From Streptomyces profundus (GTDB lineage: Bacteria > Actinomycetota > Actinomycetes > Streptomycetales > Streptomycetaceae): a stretch of DNA of 64,000 nucleotides. The notes beneath the pieces were generated by a model that worked only from the letters and a program-made list of their open reading frames with translations, made no database searches and had not been told where the DNA came from. Position 1 is the stretch's first letter; each line of letters begins with the position of its first letter. Location: the NCBI RefSeq assembly GCF_020740535.1, contig NZ_CP082362.1, positions 1,116,001 through 1,180,000 of the forward strand. Direction: 5' to 3'. The position numbers and the translations under genes are program-made. This document shows positions 17,222-27,894 of this stretch, one piece after another.

Positions 17222-18526
17222 ATGCCCATCAGGAAAACCACACTGGGTGGTGTCGCCTTGGCCCTGGTCGGCGCGCTCACGTTGTCCGCGTGCGGCGGGG
17301 ACAGTGGGGGCGGCGACGGAAAGGTCACCCTCCAGTTCACCTGGTGGGGCACCGAGGGCCGGGCCGACCGCTATCAGGCCGCCGTCGACCTCTTCGAGGA
17401 GGAGAACCCCGATATCACGGTGCAGACCAGCTTCGCGGAGTTCGCCGACTACTGGACGCAGCGCAACACCGACGCCACCTCGGGCGAGCTGCCCGACGTG
17501 ATGCAGATGGACCTCTCCCGGCTCCTCGAATACGGGAACGGCGGCCTCCTCTACGACCTCGGCGAGTTCGAGGGGAACCAGCTGGACACCTCGACCATCG
17601 AGGAGAACCTGCTGGCCTCGGGCCGGGCCAACGACCAGCTGGTCGCCGTGCCCACCGGGACCAATGTGATGTCCCTGCACTACAACCCGGACCTGCTCGA
17701 CGAGTTGGGGGTGGAGGTTCCCGACTGGGACTACACCTGGGACGACTTCCACGCGTTCATCGAGGAGGTCAGCGCTGCCGGCGCCGACCTCCAGCCGCGG
17801 GTCTACGGCTCCACCGACTACACCATGGTCTGGTGGATGTTCATGACGCATCTGATCCAGCGGGACATCGAGCCCTTCTCGGACACCGGCGAGCTGAACT
17901 TCACCGAGGACGACATGCGGGAGTTCATCTCCAGCGCGGACTCGCTCCGGGAGCCGGAGAACGTGACGTTCCCCGCCGACCGCACCGAGCAGCTGGCGCC
18001 GAAGAGCGGGTTCACCGCCGGTGAGTCGGCGGCCGAGGTCAACTGGGACAACATGCTGAGCCAGTCCTCGCACGACGCCGACCACGACAACCTCCAGCTG
18101 ATGCCGCTGCCCTCGGGGCCCGACGGTGAGAAGCACGCGTTCTTCAAGCCGACCATGCAGCTGTCGGTCGGCGCCAACTCCTCGCACCCCGAGGAGTCCG
18201 CGCTGCTGATCGACTTCCTGATCAACTCCCCCGAGGCGGGCGACATCATCGGCACCGAGCTGGGCATCCCCGCCTCGCAGGAGCGCCTCGACTCGCTTGA
18301 GGTCGAGCCGGGCAGCCCCGACGAGCGGATCGTGGAGTTCGAGGAGCGGATGCGGGACGAGGGCCACATGACGGAGGCCGCCCCGTTCCACCCGGACGGC
18401 TTCGGCTCGGTCGAGGCCGAGTACGTCGACGTGTTGGGCAGCGAGTTCGGCTACGGACAGATCAGCGTCGACGACTTCGTCAGCCGCTGGTTCTCCGAGG
18501 CCGAGAACCTGCTGGCCTCCTGGTGA
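17222..18526 (+). CDS. Sugar ABC transporter substrate-binding lipoprotein
   Basis: 434 aa, extracytoplasmic solute-binding protein family 1. Lipoprotein signal peptide with lipobox LSAC, Cys at residue 24, followed by a GGDSGGG linker. The body has VTLQFTWWGTEGRADRY and a Trp/aromatic-rich sugar-binding region (WWMF near 204). AAGGAGG lies eight bases before the ATG at 17222; the in-frame ATG at 17168 is rejected because it has no such site. First gene of an importer operon. No glycoside hydrolase or ATPase is adjacent, so a shared MsiK-type ATPase is likely (inference). The sugar is unknown. Confidence 0.92.
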   Translation: MPIRKTTLGGVALALVGALTLSACGGDSGGGDGKVTLQFTWWGTEGRADRYQAAVDLFEEENPDITVQTSFAEFADYWTQRNTDATSGELPDVMQMDLSRLLEYGNGGLLYDLGEFEGNQLDTSTIEENLLASGRANDQLVAVPTGTNVMSLHYNPDLLDELGVEVPDWDYTWDDFHAFIEEVSAAGADLQPRVYGSTDYTMVWWMFMTHLIQRDIEPFSDTGELNFTEDDMREFISSADSLREPENVTFPADRTEQLAPKSGFTAGESAAEVNWDNMLSQSSHDADHDNLQLMPLPSGPDGEKHAFFKPTMQLSVGANSSHPEESALLIDFLINSPEAGDIIGTELGIPASQERLDSLEVEPGSPDERIVEFEERMRDEGHMTEAAPFHPDGFGSVEAEYVDVLGSEFGYGQISVDDFVSRWFSEAENLLASW

Positions 18527-18528
18527 CC

Positions 18529-18568
18529 GCGTGCGCCGCGACCGCCCCCCGTCGGTCGCGGCGCACGC
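18529..18568 (+). terminator. Intra-operon hairpin between binding protein and permease genes
   Basis: Perfect 16-bp inverted repeat (18529-18544 with 18553-18568), 8-base loop, two bases after the binding-protein stop. Probably a partial terminator or mRNA stabiliser that raises binding-protein output over permeases. Confidence 0.7.
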
Positions 18569-18622
18569 TCCAGGGGATGCCATCCCCTCCTCCTCGACGA
18601 CCCCTGTGAACGGAAGCTGTTC

Positions 18623-19585
18623 ATGTCCCTGACGCAACAGGCGTCCCCGGGTGCTCCGCAGGACCGGCCGACCCGCCGGCCCAAGCCCCCGGGCGCGCGG
18701 CGCCGGGCGGCCGAGACCCGGGCCGGTTACGCCTTTCTCGCGCCCTGGCTGCTGGGCTTCATCGCCCTGACCGCCGGCCCCATGTTGGCCTCGCTCTATC
18801 TGGCCTTCACCAACTACCACCCGATCCGCGGTGGCAGTTGGATCGGGCTCGACAACTTCAGCAGACTCTTCGACGACTCCAGATTCCTGGACTCCGCCCA
18901 GGTCACGGCGATCTACGCGGTGGTGGGCACGCCCATCAAGCTGGTCGCCGCGCTCGGGGTGGCGATGCTGCTGAACTCCAGGCGCCGGGGACAGGGCACC
19001 TACCGTTCGTTGTTCTACGCGCCCTCGCTGATCGGTGCGAGCGTCTCGGTCGCGATCGTCTGGAAGGCGGTCTTCAACGACCAGGGCATCGTGGACGACA
19101 TCGGACAGTTCTTCGGGATGCCGGCCGGCGGCTGGGTGGGGAACCCCGATCTCACCCTGCCGATGATGATCCTGCTGGCGGTCTGGCAGTTCGGCGCGCC
19201 GATGGTCATCTTCCTCGCCGGGCTCAAGCAGATCCCCAACGAGCTGTACGAGGCGGCCCAGGTGGACGGCGCCGGCCCCTGGCGCCAGTTCGTCCGGATC
19301 ACGCTGCCGATGCTCTCGCCGGTCCTGTTCTTCAACCTGGTGCTGGAGACGATCAACTCGTTCCAGGTCTTCGCCTCCGCCTTCATCATCTCCGGCGGCA
19401 CCGGCGGTCCGGCCAACTCCACCCTCTTCTACACCCTCTACCTCTACCAGCGCGGATTCGGTCAGGGGCAGCTCGGCTACGCGGCGGCGATGGCCTGGCT
19501 GTTGGTGATCGTGGTCGGCATCATCACCCTGGTCTTCTTCAAGACCTCCAAGTACTGGGTCCACTACTCGGGGGACGGCCGATGA
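18623..19585 (+). CDS. Sugar ABC transporter permease (MalF-type)
   Basis: 320 aa with six hydrophobic segments after a basic N-terminal tail (about residues 38-60, 95-117, 131-150, 171-195, 231-255, 287-310). The EAA loop EAAQVDGAGPWRQFVRITLP (about 211-230) contacts the ATPase. The ATG at 18623 has GGAAGC upstream. The stop overlaps the next permease by four bases (ATGA). Cytoplasmic membrane. Confidence 0.93.
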   Translation: MSLTQQASPGAPQDRPTRRPKPPGARRRAAETRAGYAFLAPWLLGFIALTAGPMLASLYLAFTNYHPIRGGSWIGLDNFSRLFDDSRFLDSAQVTAIYAVVGTPIKLVAALGVAMLLNSRRRGQGTYRSLFYAPSLIGASVSVAIVWKAVFNDQGIVDDIGQFFGMPAGGWVGNPDLTLPMMILLAVWQFGAPMVIFLAGLKQIPNELYEAAQVDGAGPWRQFVRITLPMLSPVLFFNLVLETINSFQVFASAFIISGGTGGPANSTLFYTLYLYQRGFGQGQLGYAAAMAWLLVIVVGIITLVFFKTSKYWVHYSGDGR

Positions 19586-20514
19586 GCACTGTCAGTCACA
19601 CCCAGGAAGCCCCGGAGGCCACCGAGCCGCCCGTGCCGCCCTCCCCGGTCCACGCCGAACTGCTGCGGCGCGCCAGGCGCCGGCGGCGGGCGCGGACCGT
19701 TCTCTTCCACGTGCTGTCCTGGGGCCTGGCCGTGGTGATCCTCTATCCCGGCGTGTGGATGCTGCTCTCGGCGTTCCGGCCGAGCAACCAGATCATCGGG
19801 CAGACCGGGCTGATCCCGGACGAGACCACGCTGGACAACTTCCGCAAGGCGCTGGAGGGAATCGGCGGCATTTCGTTCTGGACGTTCTTCGGGAACTCCA
19901 TGATTCTGGCCGTCGGTTCGGTGATGGGAATCTGCCTTTCCTGTTCGGTCTCCGCCTATGCCTTCGCCAGAATCGACTTCCCGGGGCGGCGGATCTTCTT
20001 CGCCCTGATGATCGGCACCCTGCTGCTGCCGTTCCATGTGGTGATCATTCCGCAGTTCATCATGTTCAACGAGATCGGCTGGACCGACTCCTACGGTCCG
20101 TTGCTGATCGGAAAGTTCCTGGCGACCGAGGCGTTCTTCGTCTTTCTGATGGTGCAGTTCATGCGGAATCTGCCCAGGGAGTTGGACGAGTCGGCGCGGA
20201 TCGACGGCGCGGGGCATCCCCGGATCTTCTTCTCCATCGTGTTGCCGCTGATGCGCCCTGTGTTGGCGACGGCGTCGATCTTCGCCTTCATCTGGAGCTG
20301 GAACGACTTCCTGGCGCCGTTGATCTATCTGCGCAGCCCGGACAGCTATCCGCTGCCGCTGATGCTGCGCCAGTACACCGACCAGACGACGGTGTCGGAC
20401 TACGGCGCGCAGATGGCCGCCGCGGTGCTCGCGCTGGTTCCGGTGTTGCTCTTCTTTGTCCTTTTCCAGCGCTATATCGTCGAGGGCGTGGCCACACAGG
20501 GACTGAAGGGCTGA
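19582..20514 (+). CDS. Sugar ABC transporter permease (MalG-type)
   Basis: 310 aa with six hydrophobic segments; EAA-loop equivalent ELDESARIDGAGHPRIFFSI and the characteristic FIWSWNDFLAPLIYL. Forms the heterodimeric channel with the preceding MalF-type protein. The N-terminal Arg-rich RRARRRRRARTVLF fixes the cytoplasmic side. The ATG overlaps the previous stop. Confidence 0.93.
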   Translation: MSTVSHTQEAPEATEPPVPPSPVHAELLRRARRRRRARTVLFHVLSWGLAVVILYPGVWMLLSAFRPSNQIIGQTGLIPDETTLDNFRKALEGIGGISFWTFFGNSMILAVGSVMGICLSCSVSAYAFARIDFPGRRIFFALMIGTLLLPFHVVIIPQFIMFNEIGWTDSYGPLLIGKFLATEAFFVFLMVQFMRNLPRELDESARIDGAGHPRIFFSIVLPLMRPVLATASIFAFIWSWNDFLAPLIYLRSPDSYPLPLMLRQYTDQTTVSDYGAQMAAAVLALVPVLLFFVLFQRYIVEGVATQGLKG

Positions 20515-20523
20515 GGTGTCGCG

Positions 20524-21138
20524 GTGACGAGCGCCACGGACGGGACCAACGGTCGGCGGTGGGGCGGCCCGCTGGCGCTGTTCGGCGAGATGGTGATCAC
20601 GGGGGTCGTGGTGGCGGCGCTGGCCCTCCCCCTGGTCACCGCGCTGCCCGCGCTGGCCGCCGGCACCGCCCATCTGCGGCGTCAACTGGCCGGCGAGAGC
20701 GTCCGGATGGCCGACCTCTGGCGGGACTTCACCACGGCCGTGCGCGATCTGTGGCCGCTGGCCCTCGGCGCGGTGGGCGCCGCGCTGGTGCTGCTGTGGA
20801 ACCTGTCCCTGGCCCAGGCCGGGGTGGTGCCCGGGTCGGCCGGGCTGCTGGCCCTGACCTGGCTCCTGCTGCTGGCGCTCGCGGTGCTGCTGCTGCGCAC
20901 CGCGGCCGACTGGCGGCCGGGCGCACGCCCGCGCACGCTGCTCGGCGAGACGGCCGAACGCGCCCTCCGCGACCCGGGCGGCTCCGTCCTCCTGGCCTTC
21001 GGCTGGCTGATGTGCGCAGTGTTCGTGTGGATGCTCCCCCCGCTGCTCCTCCTGACGGGCGGCCTCCTCTCCCTCGCCGCCCTGGCCGTCGAGTCCCGCC
21101 ACCAAGGCCGGCACGCCGACGCCGACGCCGACGCGTAG
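20524..21138 (+). CDS. DUF624 / YesL-like membrane protein
   Basis: 204 aa, GTG start nine bases after the MalG-type stop. About five hydrophobic segments. The N-terminus WGGPLALFGEMVITGVVVAALALPLVTALPALAAGTAHLRR matches the layout of YesL/DUF624 proteins encoded with carbohydrate ABC importers; function unknown. The C-terminal tail is a short Asp-Ala repeat (HADADADA). Last gene of the operon. The family call rests on context and helix pattern, not on catalytic residues. Confidence 0.6.
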   Translation: MTSATDGTNGRRWGGPLALFGEMVITGVVVAALALPLVTALPALAAGTAHLRRQLAGESVRMADLWRDFTTAVRDLWPLALGAVGAALVLLWNLSLAQAGVVPGSAGLLALTWLLLLALAVLLLRTAADWRPGARPRTLLGETAERALRDPGGSVLLAFGWLMCAVFVWMLPPLLLLTGGLLSLAALAVESRHQGRHADADADA

Positions 21139-21333
21139 GGCGCGGCCCCTGGGGGCGGACGTTGGACGGTGGTTCGTCACCCCGGGCGGGTCCTGTCGGC
21201 AGACGCCCACGGTGTGGTCCGGCTCGGGGTGACCGCGGGCGACGGGTCGATCGCCACCTGCCCCTTCGCCCCCGAGCGGCCATGGAACCCACAGCCCCCG
21301 AACCGGGCCTCATACAAGGCCCGCCCACCCCAG

Positions 21334-21497
21334 CCCGGCACCAACCACCAGCCGAACCCGTCCCCCAAACCCGGCGCCAGCCGTCCGCGCCAGCGGCCCG
21401 GCCCCTCCCAAGCCCGGCACAACCGACACCCCACCCCCGGCACCAACCACCGACAACACCGTCCCCCTCCCCCAGGCCCGGCGCCAGCCGTCCGCGC
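21334..21497 (+). repeat. Degenerate about 105-bp tandem duplication between convergent genes
   Basis: CCCGGCACCAACCACC occurs at 21334 and 21436, and a 21-base block beginning CCCGGCGCCAGCCGTCC occurs at 21370 and 21477, with diverged sequence between (another CCCGGCACAACC at about 21413). The stretch 21139-21496 carries no credible gene. The second copy runs up to the LysR stop codon. Confidence 0.65.
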
Positions 21498-22378
21498 TAC
21501 GCCGCCGCGCTCAGGATGATGTGTTGGAGTTCTCGCGCGGCGCGGGTCGGGGAGACGTCGCCCCGGTGGGCCAGGGAGATGGTGCGGTTGAGGCCCGGCG
21601 GGGCGAAGCGGGCCGTGCGGAGGCCGGATCGGGCGGCGACCATGCTGGGGACGACGGCCACGCCGAGCCCCGCGCGGACGAAGCTGAGCACCGCGTCCAT
21701 CTCGCCGCCCGCCACGCTGAAGGTGGGTTCGAATCCGGCGGCATGGCACGCGGCCAGGGTGAGTTCCCGCAGGTCGTAGCCGTGCCGGAACATCACGAGG
21801 GGCCGGTCGCGCAGGTCCTGGATGCGGATGGGTCCGGACGGCAGCGGATCACGTTCGGTGGGTGAGGAGATCACCACCAGCTCCTCGCGCAGCAGCTCGT
21901 CGGTGGTCAGGGCGGGGGCCTGCCCGCTGAGCGGGGTGATCACCAGCGCCAGGTCCAACTGGCCGGCGGCCAGCGCGCGGACCAGGTCCTGGGAACCGTC
22001 CTCGTGGACGAGCAGCTCGACGTCCGGGTAGCTGTCACGGAAGTGGCGGAGCACGTCGGGCACCAGGCTGGCGCAGAGGCTGGGCGGCGCGCCCAGGCGC
22101 ACGCGCCCCCGGCGCAGCTGGGCGACCTCCTGCACCTCGCGGCGGGCGGTCTCGGTGTCCGCCAGGATGCGGCGGGCCAGGGGCAGCAGCGCGACGCCCG
22201 CGTCGGTGAGCGAGATGTGTCCGCGCGCCCGGTGGAACAGCTCGGCGCCCAGCTCCCGTTCCAGCGCCTTGATCTGTTGGGAGAGCGAGGGTTGCGCCAC
22301 ATGCTCCCGGCGGGCCGCGCGGGTGAAGTGCCGCGTGTCGGCCACCGCGACGAAGTACCTCAGCTGTTGCAGCTGCAC
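21497..22378 (-). CDS. LysR-family transcriptional regulator
   Basis: 293 aa. N-terminal HTH (LQQLRYFVAVADTRHFTRAARREHVAQPSLSQQIKALERELGAELF) and a LysR substrate-binding domain from about 90. The open frame allows a GTG at 22387, but GGGAGG overlaps that codon and sits eight bases from the GTG at 22378, which is preferred. It is divergent from the succinate dehydrogenase operon and probably regulates it through the intervening dyad. The co-inducer is unknown. No OxyR redox Cys pair was recognised. Confidence 0.88.
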   Translation of the reverse strand: MQLQQLRYFVAVADTRHFTRAARREHVAQPSLSQQIKALERELGAELFHRARGHISLTDAGVALLPLARRILADTETARREVQEVAQLRRGRVRLGAPPSLCASLVPDVLRHFRDSYPDVELLVHEDGSQDLVRALAAGQLDLALVITPLSGQAPALTTDELLREELVVISSPTERDPLPSGPIRIQDLRDRPLVMFRHGYDLRELTLAACHAAGFEPTFSVAGGEMDAVLSFVRAGLGVAVVPSMVAARSGLRTARFAPPGLNRTISLAHRGDVSPTRAARELQHIILSAAA

Positions 22379-22439
22379 CGTCCTCACCTCCCGTGATGGC
22401 GCCCATGGGCCCCGCCAGGCGCCCGGCGGGAGCCGGCCG

Positions 22440-22472
22440 ATAGACAGAGGCTATCGAAAGCACTCGATCTAT
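22440..22472. promoter_or_regulatory. LysR-type dyads in the regulator-sdh intergenic region
   Basis: ATAG-N7-CTAT (22440-22454) has the T-N11-A form of LysR-family sites. An overlapping ATCGA-N6-TCGAT (22453-22468) is followed by another CTAT at 22469-22472. They lie 42-74 bases before the sdhC start and about 60 before the LysR start. Confidence 0.5.
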
Positions 22473-22513
22473 GTCTTGGACCGATTCCCGCTCGCCGCCT
22501 ACCTTCGGGTCTC

Positions 22514-23218
22514 ATGGCACTGGCGACGCGCACCGAGCGCCGAACCCCGACCGTGGTCAGGTTGTGGCGTTCCACCATCGGCAAGAAGACGGTCATGGCC
22601 GTCAGCGGCGCGGTGATGCTGCTGTACCTGATCGCCCACATGGTGGGGAACCTCAAGGTCTTCTTCGGCGCCGACGAGATGAACGACTACGCGCACTGGC
22701 TGCGCGAGATCGGCGAGCCGGTCCTCCACTACGAGTGGCTGCTCTGGATCATCCGGGTGGTGCTGCTCGCCGCCGTGATCGCCCACGGGGTCGCCGCCTA
22801 CCAGCTGAGCCGCCGGGACCTCGCCGCCCGTCCGGTGGGGTACAAGCACACGTTGGCCCGCACCAGCTACGCGACCCGCACCATGCGCTGGGGCGGGGTG
22901 ATCCTGGCCCTGTTCATCGTCTGGCATCTGCTGGACCTGACCACGCACACGGTCAACCCCAACGGTGAGGCGGGCAAGCCGTACGAGAACATCGTGGCCA
23001 CGTTCAGCACCTGGTACGGCAACGCCATCTACGGGGTGGCCATGATCGCGGTGGGCCTGCACATCCGGCACGGGTTCTTCAGCGCCGCCCAGACCCTCGG
23101 TGCCGGCAGCGCCACCCGGGACCGTTCCCTGCGGCTGATCGCCAACGGTCTGGCCCTGGTGCTGACCCTCGGCTTCCTCTCGGTACCCATCGGTGTGATG
23201 ACCGGAATTGTGGAGTAA
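22514..23218 (+). CDS. sdhC: Succinate dehydrogenase cytochrome b subunit
   Basis: 234 aa, five-helix single-subunit anchor of the B. subtilis/epsilonproteobacterial type. Haem-ligand candidate His residues lie in LIAHMVGN, HYEW, VIAHGVAAYQ, IVWHLLDL and GLHIRHG. Anchors the flavoprotein and iron-sulfur subunits and reduces menaquinone. TACCTT lies eight bases before the ATG, so the 5' leader is very short or absent. Three bases separate its stop from sdhA. Confidence 0.92.
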   Translation: MALATRTERRTPTVVRLWRSTIGKKTVMAVSGAVMLLYLIAHMVGNLKVFFGADEMNDYAHWLREIGEPVLHYEWLLWIIRVVLLAAVIAHGVAAYQLSRRDLAARPVGYKHTLARTSYATRTMRWGGVILALFIVWHLLDLTTHTVNPNGEAGKPYENIVATFSTWYGNAIYGVAMIAVGLHIRHGFFSAAQTLGAGSATRDRSLRLIANGLALVLTLGFLSVPIGVMTGIVE

Positions 23219-23221
23219 CCC

Positions 23222-25230
<2,009 letters not shown>

Positions 25231-25234
<4 letters not shown>

Positions 25235-25974
25235 GACTCACCCTGCGCATCTGGCGCCAGTCCGGACCCGACGAGCGTGGCTCCATGAGGAGTTACGAGG
25301 TCGACGGCATCGCCCCTGAGATGTCCTTCCTGGAGATGCTGGACACCCTCAACGAGGAGCTGATCCTCGGCGGCGAGGAGCCGGTCGCCTTCGACCACGA
25401 CTGCCGGGAGGGGATCTGCGGCGCCTGCGGGATGGTGATCAACGGGGAGGCGCACGGGCCCGACCGCACCACCACCTGCCAGCTGCACATGCGGCACTTC
25501 GAGGACGGCGACACGGTGGACATCGAGCCCTGGCGGGCGTCGGCGTTCCCGGTCGTGAAGGACCTGGTGGTGGACCGTTCGGCCTTCGACCGGGTGATCG
25601 GCTCGGGCGGCTATGTGTCGGCGCCCACCGGCAGCGCCCCGGAGGCGCACGCCACGCCGGTGCCCAAGGAGGTGGCCGACACGGCGTTCGAGCACGCCGA
25701 GTGCATCGGGTGCGGTGCCTGTGTGGCGGCCTGCCCCAACGGGTCGGCGATGCTCTTCACCTCCGCGAAGGTGGTGCACCTGAACGTTCTGCCGCAGGGC
25801 GCGCCCGAGCGGGAGAGCCGGGTGCTGGACATGGTGGAGACCATGGACACCGAGGGCTTCGGCGGCTGCACCAACACCGGTATGTGCACCTCGGTCTGCC
25901 CCAAGGGCATTCCGCTGTCGTCGATCTCCACCATGAACCGCGAGTATCTGCGGGCCCTGCGCAAGGGCGTCTGA
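25231..25974 (+). CDS. sdhB: Succinate dehydrogenase iron-sulfur subunit
   Basis: 247 aa. The [2Fe-2S] ligands are in [11 protein letters not shown] plus a later Cys (TTTCQLH); the [4Fe-4S]/[3Fe-4S] ligands are in [14 protein letters not shown] and [16 protein letters not shown]. Passes electrons from FAD to the SdhC quinone site. GTG start inside the sdhA stop. Followed by a strong hairpin terminator. Confidence 0.95.
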
Positions 25975-25982
25975 GACCGGCG

Positions 25983-26019
25983 GAGCCGGGCCGACGTCCC
26001 CAACGCAACGGCCCGGCTC
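25983..26019. terminator. Bidirectional terminator between sdhB and the NmrA-like gene
   Basis: 11-bp perfect inverted repeat (25983-25993 with 26009-26019), 15-base loop, between convergent genes. Confidence 0.65.
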
Positions 26020-26038
26020 AGCCCCCCTCACCCTCCGG

Positions 26039-26872
26039 TCAGGACCACGCGCCGGTGGCGGCCGTCCTGGCCGCGTAGTCCTCGAAGCGGATGGGGTCGC
26101 GGCCCAGGATCTGCCGCACCCCGTCGGCCGGGTCCGCGAGATGGCGGGCGCGGAGCACATCGAAGACGTTGCCGACCTCGGTGATGGCCTCCTGCGGCAC
26201 CCCGTCCGCCAGCAGCTCCGCCCGGTACGCCTCCGGGGTGAGCTCCTCGAAGCGGATCTCCCGCCCCGCCGCGGCGGCGATCGTGGCCACCGCCTCCTCG
26301 AAGGTGACGGCGCGTGGTCCCGAGATGTCGTAGGCCCGGCCGTGGTGCCCGTCCGAGGTCAGCAGCGCGGCGGCGACGTCGGCCACGTCCTGGACGTCGA
26401 CAAAGGGTTCCGGTACCCCTCCCGTGGGCAGCGCGAGCCGCCCGGCACGCAGCGGAGCGTGCCACAGATCCTCGTCGAAGTTCTGGTTGAAGTTGTTCGC
26501 ACGGATGATCGTCCACTCCACGCCCGAGTCCCGCACCGCCCGCTCCGCCGCGTCGACGTTCGGGAAGAGCCCCGACGCGTGCCGGTCCATGCCGCGTCCG
26601 GAGAGCAGGACGAAGCGGCGCACGCCGGCCTCGGTGGCCTGCTGGACGAAGGGCGCCGTCGGTTCCGGATCGCCGGAGGGCACCAGATAGACGGTCGCCG
26701 CCCCCCGGAGCGCGGCCGGCCAGGTGTCCCGGTCGGACCAGTCGAAGCGGACCTCGGCGGAACGGGAGGCCGCCCGAACCGGGTGGCCCGCCGCGCGCAG
26801 CCTGGGCACCAGCCGACGCCCGGTCTTGCCGGTCGCCGCCAGTACCAGGATGTCCTCGCTGTTGGTTGTCAT
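26039..26872 (-). CDS. NmrA-like NAD(P)-binding protein
   Basis: 277 aa atypical short-chain reductase. The N-terminal VLAATGKTGRRLVPRLRAAGHPVRA is a TGxxG-type Rossmann motif; FVLLSGRGMDRHASG and WTIIRANNFNQNF follow. Members are quinone reductases (QorB) or redox-sensing regulators; activity here cannot be told. Divergent from an AraC-family gene 89 bases away, a common regulator/target arrangement. Confidence 0.82.
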   Translation of the reverse strand: MTTNSEDILVLAATGKTGRRLVPRLRAAGHPVRAASRSAEVRFDWSDRDTWPAALRGAATVYLVPSGDPEPTAPFVQQATEAGVRRFVLLSGRGMDRHASGLFPNVDAAERAVRDSGVEWTIIRANNFNQNFDEDLWHAPLRAGRLALPTGGVPEPFVDVQDVADVAAALLTSDGHHGRAYDISGPRAVTFEEAVATIAAAAGREIRFEELTPEAYRAELLADGVPQEAITEVGNVFDVLRARHLADPADGVRQILGRDPIRFEDYAARTAATGAWS

Positions 26873-26961
26873 GGCACCGAGTCAACTGCCCCGCGCCCGC
26901 CGCCGACATGGACGGCCGTACACGGAACATGTCCGATCGTCCGACGGTTAACGTGAGGACC

Positions 26962-27861
26962 ATGCACTCGTACGACGATCTGCTCCGAGGTGTCCGCACG
27001 GATGTCGTCGCCTTCCGCCGCACGGAGCTGTCCTCCCCGTGGACGCTGCGCCTCACCGAGGGCGCGCCCCTGACGCTGTGCTCCCCGCTGCGCGGCGAGG
27101 GCTGGATCCACGCGGACGGCGCCGAGGCGCCGCGACGGCTCGGCGTCAACGACGTGGCGATCGTGCGCGGACCGGCACCCGTCCTGTTGACCGACCGGGC
27201 GACGGGCGCGGCGGTGCCGGGGATCTCAGGGGCCTCGGGGGATCCCCGACCGCCCGCGCGCACCACGCTGTTGGTCGGCACCTACCGGGTGTGGGGCCGC
27301 GTGGCCCGCCGGCTGCTGGCGGCGCTGCCCCCGCTGCTGGTGGTGCCGGACGAGAGCGACGACACGTGCGGTCCGCTGATGGACCTGTTGGGCGCGCAGG
27401 TCTCGGACCCCTCGCCCGGACAGCAGGCCGTGCTTGACCGGCTGCTCGACTGGCTGTTGGTCTGCACCCTGCGCGACTGGTTCGACCAGCCGGAGGCCGT
27501 CTCCGGCGGCCTGCTGCGGGCCCTCGGCGACGACACCGTGGGACCGGCGCTGCGCGCCATGCACGCGGCACCGGAGAAGCCCTGGACGCTGGCCGCGCTG
27601 GCCGTCGAGGCCGGGGTGTCCCGCAGCACGCTGGCCGGACGCTTCAGCCGGCTGGTGGGCGAGCCGCCGCTGGCCTACCTCACCGAGTGGCGGATGTCGC
27701 TGGCCGCCGAGCTGCTGACCGACACGGAGGCGACCGTCGCCGCCGTGGCCCGGCGGGTCGGCTACGCCGACGCGTTCGGGTTCAGCACCGCGTTCAAGCG
27801 GTTCCACGGGGTCAGCCCGAGCGGCTACCGCGACCGCGCCGCCGCGCCCGCACCGGCCTGA
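26962..27861 (+). CDS. AraC-family regulator with cupin N-terminal domain
   Basis: 299 aa from the ATG at 26962 (an in-frame GTG at 26953 overlaps the GAGGA ribosome-binding site and is less likely). The N-terminal about 170 residues are a cupin-6-type sensor; the C-terminal about 100 hold two HTH motifs (TLAALAVEAGVSRSTLAGRF and VAAVARRVGYADAFGFSTAF) ending in FHGVSPSGYR. Probably controls the divergent NmrA-like gene. GTCCGA is repeated at 26932 and 26940 in the shared promoter. Confidence 0.87.
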   Translation: MHSYDDLLRGVRTDVVAFRRTELSSPWTLRLTEGAPLTLCSPLRGEGWIHADGAEAPRRLGVNDVAIVRGPAPVLLTDRATGAAVPGISGASGDPRPPARTTLLVGTYRVWGRVARRLLAALPPLLVVPDESDDTCGPLMDLLGAQVSDPSPGQQAVLDRLLDWLLVCTLRDWFDQPEAVSGGLLRALGDDTVGPALRAMHAAPEKPWTLAALAVEAGVSRSTLAGRFSRLVGEPPLAYLTEWRMSLAAELLTDTEATVAAVARRVGYADAFGFSTAFKRFHGVSPSGYRDRAAAPAPA

Positions 27862-27894
27862 CGGCCGGCACGGGCACCGAGCGGGACGAGCGGC

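Noticed and set aside
22440..22454. OxyR-controlled peroxide operon
   Set aside because: The dyad has the OxyR form, but the LysR protein lacks a recognisable redox Cys pair and the target is sdh; kept as a generic LysR site.
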